Below are positions 23,134 through 30,673 of a DNA stretch of 64,000 nucleotides, in pieces. This stretch comes from Bacilli bacterium (GTDB lineage Bacteria > Bacillota_I > Bacilli_A > RFN20 > CAG-826). The notes beneath the pieces were generated by a model, which saw only the letters and a program-made list of their open reading frames with translations, was not told the origin of the DNA and ran no database searches. The position numbers and the translations under genes were made by a program. The stretch covers positions 1 to 64,000 of the forward strand of contig JAFSUM010000037.1 of the NCBI GenBank assembly GCA_017445245.1. Direction: 5' to 3'. Every line of letters starts with the position of its first letter. The first letter of the stretch is position 1.

Positions 23134-24495
23134 ATGTCCAGAAAAAACAAAAACAGCAAAGGGAAGACCCTAGCGGTCCTCTCCGTCGCCCTGCTCCTCG
23201 GCGCGGGCGTCACCACCGTCGGCATCGGCTCCGGCGGCTTCCAGAACTGGGACGTCCAGACCTGGTTCAACCAAAACGCCGAAGAGCCCGGCAACATCGA
23301 CGCGAACATCGACGCCCACGGCATGAAGGTCCGCAAGCTCGCGACCGTCGAGAACCAAGACGGATCCGTGAGCCAGATCTATTCCTATTCGGTCACCCCT
23401 AGCGGCGCGACCCGCAAGGAAATGACCATCTCCGTCGCCTGGAACGGCGAAACCGACGCGGCGATCGCCGACTTCATCACCGCCGAGGTCGATTCGCAAG
23501 CGCAGACCTTCACCATCACCAAGAAGGCCGACTTCGCGACCCAGGCCAAGGCGACCATCCGCGCCGTCTCCGCCCAAGGCGTCTACGCCGACATCCTCAT
23601 CGACTGCAAGCAGGTCTTCCTCGGCTTCAACCAGAACACCACGCTGAACGCGGTCAAGAACGTCGACGCCGACCACGCCATCGGTCTCGCTTCCATCAAG
23701 GAGGCGTTGGCCATCCAGGCGGGCGGCAACAACGTCAGCTCCACCTACACCATCGCCCTGACCGGCGGGTATACGCTCGGCAACCTCAGCTTCGGTAGCC
23801 CCAACTACGTGATGGGCAACGCGCTCGACGCCATCGCCGACGCCGGGATCACCGAAACCAGCGACTTCTCCATCAAGGCCAAGGACCTAAGCGTCGACTT
23901 GGGCCTGTCCGACATCCAAGGGCTCGTCAGCGGCGACTACGCCAAGTTCGGGGAATCCAAGGTCCAGGAAATCGAAGGGAAAGCCTACTTCGGCCTCTCC
24001 TACACGATGACCGGAACCCTCAGCCGCGAAGGCCAGTCCACCAGCGTCACCGCCAACATCACCGCGGTGGCCGCGACCTCGCTCCTCTCCTTCGGCTCCA
24101 CGCCCAGCGCCATCGACCCCGAGTCGAGCCACGTCGTCTTCAACGACAGCGAAGGCTCCAGCTCTCAAAGCTCCGAGCAGCCGCAGGAGGTCACCTACCG
24201 GTACTTCCTCGAGCGCGCTGGCAATTCCGATCCGGATTCCGAGGTCCTCCAGACCATCGAGATGCACGAGTACCAAGACACCGGCTGGTTCGTCACCGAC
24301 ACATACGACATCCAATACGGCCAGGCCTTCCGCGTCCGCATCCACGGATCGGACGACACCGACGAATACTCCAGCGAGAACTTCGCCTGGGGCAACACCA
24401 ACGGGGGCGGCTTCTTCGCCTATAGCCCCGATGGCAATGGGTGGGACAACGCCACCCAGGATCTGGGAGGTGGTCTCTACTACGTGAAACTATGA
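23134..24495 (+). CDS. Exported/anchored 453-aa beta-rich protein
   Basis: AAAGGAGG precedes the ATG. After a basic start, a TM/signal segment (TLAVLSVALLLGAGVTTVGI) is followed by GSGGFQNWDVQTWFNQN. Two or three Ig-like beta domains then lead to a Ser/Glu linker (EGSSSQSSEQPQEV, about residues 345-360). A C-terminal aromatic-rich domain has YRYFLERAG and GGGFFAYSPDGNGW. No C-terminal anchor. Large size and modular build suit an adsorption or surface-binding protein. Stop overlaps the next start. Confidence 0.65.
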   Translation: MSRKNKNSKGKTLAVLSVALLLGAGVTTVGIGSGGFQNWDVQTWFNQNAEEPGNIDANIDAHGMKVRKLATVENQDGSVSQIYSYSVTPSGATRKEMTISVAWNGETDAAIADFITAEVDSQAQTFTITKKADFATQAKATIRAVSAQGVYADILIDCKQVFLGFNQNTTLNAVKNVDADHAIGLASIKEALAIQAGGNNVSSTYTIALTGGYTLGNLSFGSPNYVMGNALDAIADAGITETSDFSIKAKDLSVDLGLSDIQGLVSGDYAKFGESKVQEIEGKAYFGLSYTMTGTLSREGQSTSVTANITAVAATSLLSFGSTPSAIDPESSHVVFNDSEGSSSQSSEQPQEVTYRYFLERAGNSDPDSEVLQTIEMHEYQDTGWFVTDTYDIQYGQAFRVRIHGSDDTDEYSSENFAWGNTNGGGFFAYSPDGNGWDNATQDLGGGLYYVKL

Positions 24496-24713
24496 TCCAT
24501 CCAGAGCGCATCGTCCACAAGCCCCGCCTCGACGAACCCATCTTGGGCATCGAGGCGGTGAACCCCGACCACACGGTCACCAGGCTTCTTAGGAGCGAAT
24601 GCCTTAATGAAGCCGACTACAACGCGAAATTCGCCTACTTCTACGAGTTCGCCACGGAGGTCACGTTCCTCCAGTCACACAACATTCAAGGAGATATACA
24701 TGAAAACCAATAA
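24492..24713 (+). CDS. Small 73-aa soluble protein
   Basis: Start is ATGA-coupled to the previous gene. Sequence MIHPERIVHKPRLDEPILGI, then DHTVTRLLRSECLNEADYNA; acidic and soluble, no membrane segment. It overlaps the lipoprotein start by 14 bp. Unknown; perhaps a cytoplasmic assembly or scaffold factor. Confidence 0.55.
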   Translation: MIHPERIVHKPRLDEPILGIEAVNPDHTVTRLLRSECLNEADYNAKFAYFYEFATEVTFLQSHNIQGDIHENQ

Positions 24714-25158
24714 ATCGCTTCTCATCGGACTTCTTGGAATCGCCGTCTTAGGGCTTGCATCGTGTTCCGCGATGGACAACGTCCGCGGCTGGTTCGAGAA
24801 GGACGAAACCTCCGCCCACCCCGTGAAGGGACAGGCGGGCCACTACTACCTCGTCGGCGACAAGAGCTTCGCCGGCCAGGAGAACCTCGCCTGGAAGGTC
24901 CAAGGCGGCTATGAGGCCACCGAGGACAAGAACGGCACCGACCTCGCGCAGTTCCTCAACGTCAAGATCAAGAAGAACACCGCCGTCAAGATCCTCAAGT
25001 TCGTCGACGGCGACAACGACATCTGGTTCGGGGACCTCGGGGCCACCTACGACTTCTGCGGCGTGGTCGATTCCAACATCACCTTCACCAAGGAAGGCAC
25101 CTACAACTTCTACCTCAACTCCTCCAGCGTGATCTACATCACCGCGATGGGGGAATGA
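24700..25158 (+). CDS. Lipoprotein with starch-binding-type beta module
   Basis: The ATG at 24700 follows AAGGAGATATAC. A lipoprotein signal (KSLLIGLLGIAVLGLASC) puts lipidated Cys at about residue 22. The mature part has YYLVGDKSFAGQENLAWKV, AVKILKFVDGDNDIWFGDLG and FTKEGTYNFYLNSSSVIYI. That last strand pair closely resembles FKTAGTYSFYVNNSGLVYIV in the starch-binding surface protein at 13180. So an envelope-attached carbohydrate-binding-like domain is encoded inside the operon. It may contact host or virion surface glycans; role inferred. Confidence 0.7.
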   Translation: MKTNKSLLIGLLGIAVLGLASCSAMDNVRGWFEKDETSAHPVKGQAGHYYLVGDKSFAGQENLAWKVQGGYEATEDKNGTDLAQFLNVKIKKNTAVKILKFVDGDNDIWFGDLGATYDFCGVVDSNITFTKEGTYNFYLNSSSVIYITAMGE

Positions 25159-25280
25159 TGGACGGCTGGGCCATCGCCCTGATCTCGACGGTCGGGGCGA
25201 TCGGCGCCTTCGCGGCGCTCCTGTTCCTATGGTGCTGCCTGAAGGTTGCCTCCGACGCCGATGACGAGGACCTCGTATGA
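25158..25280 (+). CDS. 40-aa single-TM protein (coat-like candidate)
   Basis: Encodes MDGWAIALISTVGAIGAFAA then LLFLWCCLKVASDADDEDLV. It is one transmembrane helix with a short N-terminus and an acidic C-terminal tail. Start and stop are coupled to both neighbours (TGATG, ATGA). Size and one-helix topology recall filamentous-phage minor coat proteins (pVII/pIX), though the acidic end here is C-terminal. Too short for a homology claim. Confidence 0.55.
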   Translation: MDGWAIALISTVGAIGAFAALLFLWCCLKVASDADDEDLV

Positions 25281-25393
25281 AAAGGTTCCTCATCGGCTTA
25301 GGCCTCACCGCCTTGATCCTAACCGCCGCCTTCGCCCTGTCCCTGCTAAACGACGGGGCGAGGGAATGGCTCTTCAATCTATTCAGGAGTTAA
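25277..25393 (+). CDS. 38-aa single-TM protein (coat-like candidate)
   Basis: Encodes MKRFLIGLGLTALILTAAFA and LSLLNDGAREWLFNLFRS: a basic start, one hydrophobic helix and a short amphipathic tail. The start overlaps the previous stop by ATGA and the next gene begins 5 bp later after AGGAG. Like its neighbour it fits a small coat or membrane accessory protein. An alternative is a signal-anchored regulatory peptide. Confidence 0.55.
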   Translation: MKRFLIGLGLTALILTAAFALSLLNDGAREWLFNLFRS

Positions 25394-25397
25394 ACAC

Positions 25398-26405
25398 ATG
25401 ACCAAAACAATCTCACTCATCGCCGGCGTAACCCTTGCAGTTTTGGGCGCCGGCACCGCCGTCGGGGGCGTAATGGCCTCCGGCGTTTTGGCCGATAAGG
25501 TCGTCGAGAACCAAGCCCAGTACTGCACTTTGGGAGACGGCACGATCCACGTCGTCGCCTTCCCCAAGAAATCCCCCTTCGGCGCGAAGAACGAAGTCGA
25601 GCTCCACGCCAGGATCGCGGACAAAAACCTCGACCAGCCCTACGGCGTCGTCATCACCCCGAGCAGGTTCGCTGGGATGGGCTACAAGAAGGCCCTCTCC
25701 TTCGTCCCCGACTTCGGCGACGACAACTATTTCTACTTCGACTTCGGCAAGTACTGGCGCGACGTCTTCGAGCCGATGGGCGCGCGCTCCCTGGAAGAGG
25801 CCGCCCTTGACGGGGAGGGAATCTCCATCGAGCTCTTCTCCACCAATTCGAGCGAATCCGATTCCTACGACGTCTGGACGGAGGCGATCTGGCTCTCCAG
25901 GTCCCCCTGCCTCACCCAATTGAATTTCGCCGCGAAGGAAGGCAGCCAACCCGAGGTGAAGACCTTCGAGGTGGGCGCCTGCTCCCTCTCAAGGGCCTAC
26001 GCCGTCTCCGCAAGCCTCAGCATCCCCGGATGGAAGTTCGGCGACGACGCGAGGTTCCTCGACCTCAGCGACGAAAGCGAGGCATCCAAGGCGATCCAGA
26101 ACGAGGTGGCCGCCTATGACATCGAGGGCAGGTACGAATACGCCTTGGGCTCCCACGGCATAGCCGTCTGGGGCGGAGAGGTGCACGAGTTCACCACCCG
26201 CGACATCGAACTTACCCTCGGCGAAAACCTCGACCTCGTCTTGGGTTTGTACCACAGCGAGTCCTGGGGCAACGGCAGCGACTGGACCATCGACAGGGCC
26301 AGGGTCTTCAATACGGACAAGAAGTATTACAAGTACTCCTACGCCCAATGGGCCAGCGTCACCGAGACCGCCCTCCAGCTCTTCTATAGGGGGAAGTCGG
26401 CATGA
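25398..26405 (+). CDS. Exported/anchored 335-aa protein
   Basis: The N-terminal hydrophobic segment (LIAGVTLAVLGAGTAVGGVM) is a signal or anchor. The rest is extracellular, beta-rich and aromatic: TLGDGTIHVVAFPKKSPFGA, FVPDFGDDNYFYFDFGKYWR, FNTDKKYYKYSYAQWASVTE. AGGAG lies 8 nt upstream. No family recognised. Its end is ATGA-coupled to the 528-aa gene, so the two are probably made in fixed ratio. Confidence 0.65.
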   Translation: MTKTISLIAGVTLAVLGAGTAVGGVMASGVLADKVVENQAQYCTLGDGTIHVVAFPKKSPFGAKNEVELHARIADKNLDQPYGVVITPSRFAGMGYKKALSFVPDFGDDNYFYFDFGKYWRDVFEPMGARSLEEAALDGEGISIELFSTNSSESDSYDVWTEAIWLSRSPCLTQLNFAAKEGSQPEVKTFEVGACSLSRAYAVSASLSIPGWKFGDDARFLDLSDESEASKAIQNEVAAYDIEGRYEYALGSHGIAVWGGEVHEFTTRDIELTLGENLDLVLGLYHSESWGNGSDWTIDRARVFNTDKKYYKYSYAQWASVTETALQLFYRGKSA

Positions 26406-27988
26406 ACGCGCTTAGCCTTCTGTTCGCGGGCATCTCGATGCTCGCAAGCGGCTCCCCGCTTATCCGCGAGGCCGCCAATTCCGGGAGCATCACCGACATC
26501 GCCCAAAGCTCCGTCGGAGCCGACCTAAAGGCGCTTACGAAGTTCGACGGCTACGGTGACCTTCTCCCCTCCCAATCCAATTCGCTTTATAGCGACTTCC
26601 GCTACATCGCCACCGTCGCCGATAGCGGCAACGTCTATTCCTACGTCGTCTACATCGGGAGCGAGGCCAAATCCTGCGCCACCTACGTCGACGTCGACGG
26701 GAAGAAGAACACCAGGGTCGGGAGCCTGATCTCGGGCCACCAGTCCGGGAAATGGTTCTTCGGAAAATACCAGCACGCCAACGCCTATACCTTCCAGGCC
26801 GACCAGCGCCACGTCGTCACGGTGAAGAGCTTCTCCGCCGGCGGCAAGCAATGGGCCGGGCTCAATGCGGAGGAGACCTTCGTCGACTCCGCCTCCGGCA
26901 AGAACGACGTCTATTCCTATTACGAGGACAACTGGGTCGTCATCTCCAAGAAGGCCGTCAAGAAGCAGGTCCTCCCCTGCGAGTTCAAGGGGGACGAGGA
27001 CTGCATCAAGGGCAAGACCTGGGACTACGAATGGGGCTACACCAACGCCCTCCACGACGGCGAGTTCGCCTATGGCGCGGCCGAACTCTCCTGGTGCCTC
27101 TTCGACATCGGCTCCTCCTCCGACGTGCAGACGCTCGAGCAAGCCAACGTCATCGGCATCGACTTCTCCTACGACCTCTACGAATACGAGGTCACCTCCT
27201 ATATCCATTCCATCGACGGCATCCCCATGAGGTGGAAGGGATACCACGACGAGGTGGAAAGCGAGTTCTGGATGAACGGCGCCACCGCCGGCAACTGGTC
27301 CGTCTCCCCCTCCACCTTCGACTCCGAAGGCGGCAAATCGGAAAAACGCCCTATGGGCGAAAACGGCCTCGCCGCCATCGAGAAGCACGTGGATCTGACC
27401 GATTACAAGGTCGATCCCGTCGCCTACAGGAACACCATCTTCGGCTGGTCCTGGAGCCAGACCTACGACTACCAAATCAAGACCATCCAGAAGCTCGATA
27501 CCGCCTCCCTCAACGCCCTTGAGGACGGCGCCTTCAAGGAATGGTGCAAGCAGGAATCGGTGTCCTCCTACGACTACGCCTTCCTGATGGACTACTCGAT
27601 CCAGCTCGTCAAGTACTGGCGCGCCAAGGACGGATGGACCTTCTTCACCAACCACATGAAGGAGACCGTCGTCGCCCATGACGCCATCTGCCCGCAGATC
27701 TACCGCATCCGCTTCCGCAAGGACAACGGCTCGACGATGGACTTCAAGGTCGCCGACTCCACCAACAACGTCGAATACCTCCACGACGACTTCGTGGTCA
27801 ATCCCAACGGCGAATTCGTCCTCGAGTTCCTCGGGGCGAGGGTCGACGCCGACAAGGTCAAGAACGCCCTCATCATCGCCGGAGCGGTGATCGGCGGCAT
27901 CTTCCTCCTCATCGGCACCGTGAAGATCGTCTCCTTCGTCTCGGCTATAAAGCCCAAGAAGAAAGGCAGGTCCAATAAGGATGACTGA
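26402..27988 (+). CDS. Exported 528-aa protein with C-terminal TM anchor
   Basis: It starts with a short signal-like segment (MNALSLLFAGISMLASGSPL). A roughly 460-residue extracellular domain rich in Tyr/Trp follows, with no recognised motif. The C-terminus has one TM helix (ALIIAGAVIGGIFLLIGTVK) and a basic cytoplasmic tail ending KKKGRSNKDD. Signal peptide plus C-terminal anchor is the topology of filamentous-phage pIII adsorption proteins and of many transfer-system surface proteins. Both ends overlap neighbours. Confidence 0.65.
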   Translation: MNALSLLFAGISMLASGSPLIREAANSGSITDIAQSSVGADLKALTKFDGYGDLLPSQSNSLYSDFRYIATVADSGNVYSYVVYIGSEAKSCATYVDVDGKKNTRVGSLISGHQSGKWFFGKYQHANAYTFQADQRHVVTVKSFSAGGKQWAGLNAEETFVDSASGKNDVYSYYEDNWVVISKKAVKKQVLPCEFKGDEDCIKGKTWDYEWGYTNALHDGEFAYGAAELSWCLFDIGSSSDVQTLEQANVIGIDFSYDLYEYEVTSYIHSIDGIPMRWKGYHDEVESEFWMNGATAGNWSVSPSTFDSEGGKSEKRPMGENGLAAIEKHVDLTDYKVDPVAYRNTIFGWSWSQTYDYQIKTIQKLDTASLNALEDGAFKEWCKQESVSSYDYAFLMDYSIQLVKYWRAKDGWTFFTNHMKETVVAHDAICPQIYRIRFRKDNGSTMDFKVADSTNNVEYLHDDFVVNPNGEFVLEFLGARVDADKVKNALIIAGAVIGGIFLLIGTVKIVSFVSAIKPKKKGRSNKDD

Positions 27989-28340
27989 GCGCAGTGCCTT
28001 CAAAAGGCATCGCGTGCTGAAAGTGCTGGCCGTCGCATTGATGGCTGGCGCTTTCGTCTACTGCCTTGGGGCGATAAAGCCCTTCGTGGACGCGAGGAAC
28101 ATGTCCTTCGAGGATTGCCCCGTCTACTTCGTTAACGGCGGCGACTTCGTCCGTATCACCGATTCAGGTCATGGCATCTATTCCGTAGGGGATGCCGAGC
28201 GCGACCTATTCTCCTTCACCTACGACCGGGGGACCTACTTCTGCCAGTGCGACGGGCAGTCCTGGAAGATGAGGTTCGCCAACGAAAAGGACATCCTCGA
28301 CCTCAGGTCGGGGACCTATCTATGGGGTACAGCGATATGA
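27981..28340 (+). CDS. 119-aa membrane-anchored protein
   Basis: A basic N-terminus (MTERSAFKRHRVLKVLAVAL) leads into one TM helix (VLAVALMAGAFVYCLGAIKP). A small extracytoplasmic domain with paired cysteines (EDCPVYFVNGGDF, FCQCDGQSWKM) follows. It overlaps the 528-aa gene by 8 bp and the ATPase by 4 bp, which places it with the membrane assembly part of the operon. Unknown family. Confidence 0.65.
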   Translation: MTERSAFKRHRVLKVLAVALMAGAFVYCLGAIKPFVDARNMSFEDCPVYFVNGGDFVRITDSGHGIYSVGDAERDLFSFTYDRGTYFCQCDGQSWKMRFANEKDILDLRSGTYLWGTAI

Positions 28341-30469
28341 AGATAAACAAACTCGAACTCTCCTACCGGCTCTTCGCCTTGGCCATCGTTATCGGCGTTG
28401 TAGCCTTCATCGGCTTCGCTTTGCCCTATGCGTTGCCCCGCCTAATCATCAGCGGGAGGTACTTCGGCCAAGCCATCGGCGGCATGTTCGTCCGTTTTGG
28501 CAAGGGCGAGGCGAGCCTCCCTTGGCTTACTCCCGAGATCGGGGCTCTTAAGCCCATATCCGACGCAGTAATGGAGCCGGATTTTCCTGCTTTTTGGGAG
28601 GACGTCGTCTTCTCCTTGCGCCTATTGGTGACCAAGGAAAGCGCGGTGATGTCCTCGATGAGGATCGTGGATTTCATGCTGCAGCTATTGCGCTGGATCC
28701 TCTTCCTGCCCGTCATCGCCATCCTCGCCAAGGTGCTCTTCAACCAGCTTTTCAAGGACAAAGGATTGTCCCCGAACGACGAATCGGGAGCGCTGACCGC
28801 CTACCGCAAATACGTGAGGCGGCCTTTGTCGTTCCTGCTCGGCTGGTTAAGAAATTCATGGGCTTATTTCCGACAGACGTTTTTATTCATTCCATGCGTC
28901 ATCGCGCTTCTGATCGGCATGAACGCCCTATCAATCGTCGTCGATTTCCTCGGGACCTATTTCTGGTTCTTCTCCAGCTTCGACATGGTCGCCTTGGGGG
29001 ATTTCCTCGTGGCGACGCTATTGACGTTATGGATAGGCCTAGGCTGGATGAGGCCGTGGATGTGGGTCGTCTTGGCGTACCTGCTCTTCTGCAGGATACG
29101 GACCAACATGGGAGAGCAGCGTCTCCGCCACCTTCTTTCCGTCGACAAGCGCGTCGTCGGGGAGAACACCGGCGTATTCAACTTGATCCTCGGGAAGATG
29201 AGGGCTTCGAAGACCACCATCCTCGTCTCGATGGCCAGGATGACGGACCAGATTTACCACGAGGAGGCGCTAGGGAACATGGAGGAGGTAGCTTCGCTAT
29301 TCCCCGAATTCCCCTTCGTCAAGCTCGAAAGGGCCATCGTCCAGCAGGACCGCTTCGGGAACATCCATAACCGCATCCAATGCGCCGACTTCGTCACGCG
29401 CTGTTTCGACGTGGCTGCCAATCGAAAGGCACCGCATTTCCCCTTCGGCTACGTGGGGCCCTTCTTCGTCGACGGTGGCAACGTCATCCGTGACCTCGAA
29501 TCCTGCCTGAAGATCTACGCCGAGTCCTATTGGCTCTATTACCACGATAGCCCGTTGATCGCGGGGAACATATCCATCCGCACCGATGGGCTCAAGGCCG
29601 ATAGCGGCCATTTTCCCCTATGGGACTTCGATTCGCTTAACCGCCCGTTGCCCGACCTTCGGTCGGGGAACACCTGCAAGATCCTCGACTGGAACATGGC
29701 TAGGCTTGGCAAGAAGGTCGACGCGGACGAGGATTACTCGCTCGCCCTGGACGGGTGTGTGCTCGCCGTCAGCGAGATCGCCAAGGAGCGCGGCAACAGC
29801 CTCGACAACGCCATCTACAAGAAGGACGACGCCGAGGCCAACCCCAAGAACGACTACTTTGACGCCACCCTCAAGATGGGCGGCCATTTGGCTTACGTCG
29901 GAGGCAAGCCCTTCTTCAAGGTCATCAGCGACGACCAGCGTTCGGGTTCCGTAGGAAGCAACCTCGTCGACGTCGCGGAGACCATCTTCACCGTCGATAG
30001 GAACCGCATCAGGGAAAGCATCGCCCTCCCCTTCTTTTGGATCGAGCCGATGGTGCTCGGATGGCTCAACGCCAAGGCTACCGCTTTCTACGAAAGGTGG
30101 CGCAACTGCAGGGACGACAAGACCCTCGTCAGCCATTTCATGTTCTGGCTCATGGGTTATACCCACCGGCGCCTGAGCAAGGTCTATAACCGCTACGGCT
30201 ATAAGGAATGCAAGATGGCCACGAACACCAGCGATTCGCTCGGTAACCTCAATTCGACCGGCGACGTCCCCTACTACGTCCTCTTCGCCGTCGATTACGC
30301 CTACCGCTTCGACTCCGCTTCCTTCTCCGGTTTCCTAAACCACGGCAAGGAAACGGCCAAACAAGGGTTCTTCGATCTCCCCTCCTTTGGAGGAATCACC
30401 GCCACCAAGGAGGAATTCGAGAAGGAGAACAGCTATTTGGTGAGGTTCCTCGATGACACGCGGAAATAG
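28337..30469 (+). CDS. Multi-TM P-loop ATPase (Zot/pI-like or coupling-protein-like)
   Basis: This 710-residue protein has about five membrane helices in its first 252 residues (11-33, 113-138, 183-206, 218-236, 239-252). A cytoplasmic ATPase part follows. The Walker A-like loop GKMRASKT lies at 286-293, with Ser in place of the last Gly. A Walker B-like CVLAVSE lies at 474-480, and a VISDDQR sensor-like strand at 529-535. Zot/pI proteins of filamentous phages and TcpA/VirD4 coupling proteins share this logic; the N-terminal membrane domain favours the latter. The gene is immediately upstream of the hairpin array and Rep gene. Start by ATGA coupling. Confidence 0.65.
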   Translation: MKINKLELSYRLFALAIVIGVVAFIGFALPYALPRLIISGRYFGQAIGGMFVRFGKGEASLPWLTPEIGALKPISDAVMEPDFPAFWEDVVFSLRLLVTKESAVMSSMRIVDFMLQLLRWILFLPVIAILAKVLFNQLFKDKGLSPNDESGALTAYRKYVRRPLSFLLGWLRNSWAYFRQTFLFIPCVIALLIGMNALSIVVDFLGTYFWFFSSFDMVALGDFLVATLLTLWIGLGWMRPWMWVVLAYLLFCRIRTNMGEQRLRHLLSVDKRVVGENTGVFNLILGKMRASKTTILVSMARMTDQIYHEEALGNMEEVASLFPEFPFVKLERAIVQQDRFGNIHNRIQCADFVTRCFDVAANRKAPHFPFGYVGPFFVDGGNVIRDLESCLKIYAESYWLYYHDSPLIAGNISIRTDGLKADSGHFPLWDFDSLNRPLPDLRSGNTCKILDWNMARLGKKVDADEDYSLALDGCVLAVSEIAKERGNSLDNAIYKKDDAEANPKNDYFDATLKMGGHLAYVGGKPFFKVISDDQRSGSVGSNLVDVAETIFTVDRNRIRESIALPFFWIEPMVLGWLNAKATAFYERWRNCRDDKTLVSHFMFWLMGYTHRRLSKVYNRYGYKECKMATNTSDSLGNLNSTGDVPYYVLFAVDYAYRFDSASFSGFLNHGKETAKQGFFDLPSFGGITATKEEFEKENSYLVRFLDDTRK

Positions 30470-30483
30470 GCCATCGCGGCCTA

Positions 30484-30651
30484 GGGGCCAAGCACCGCCG
30501 TAAGGAAGCGGCTAGCGGCGTCAGCCGCCCCTGCCATAAACGCTGGCGACCCGTGTCGAGGTCGCCTTCAGGCGCAAGCCTGTCAGGTCTGCGGAAGCAG
30601 ACAAAACGATTGCCGGGCAATGGGGCCCCAAGAAGCGACAGCTTGGGGCCC
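30484..30651. other. Dense hairpin array: candidate replication/transfer origin or structured RNA
   Basis: At least five stems fill 168 bp: GCGGC/GCCGC at 30515-30528; GGCGACC/GGTCGCC at 30545-30566; CAGGC-GCAA-GCCTG at 30569-30582; GTCTGC-GGAA-GCAGAC at 30587-30602; and a perfect 10-bp stem, GGGCCCCAAG (30623-30632) with CTTGGGGCCC (30642-30651). GGGGC (30484) can also pair with GCCCC (30527-30531). Location just before a rolling-circle-type initiator suggests oriT/dso/sso function. The GNRA-type loop in one stem also allows an RNA role. Confidence 0.6.
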
Positions 30652-30673
30652 GCCTGGCGGAAAGGAGGCCGCT

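Noticed and set aside
26525-28003. 492-codon minus-strand open frame
   Set aside because: It mirrors two well-supported plus-strand genes with C-rich third positions, lacks a ribosome site and has a low-complexity Gly/Val/Asp composition. The same applies to other long minus-strand frames between 18 and 31 kb.
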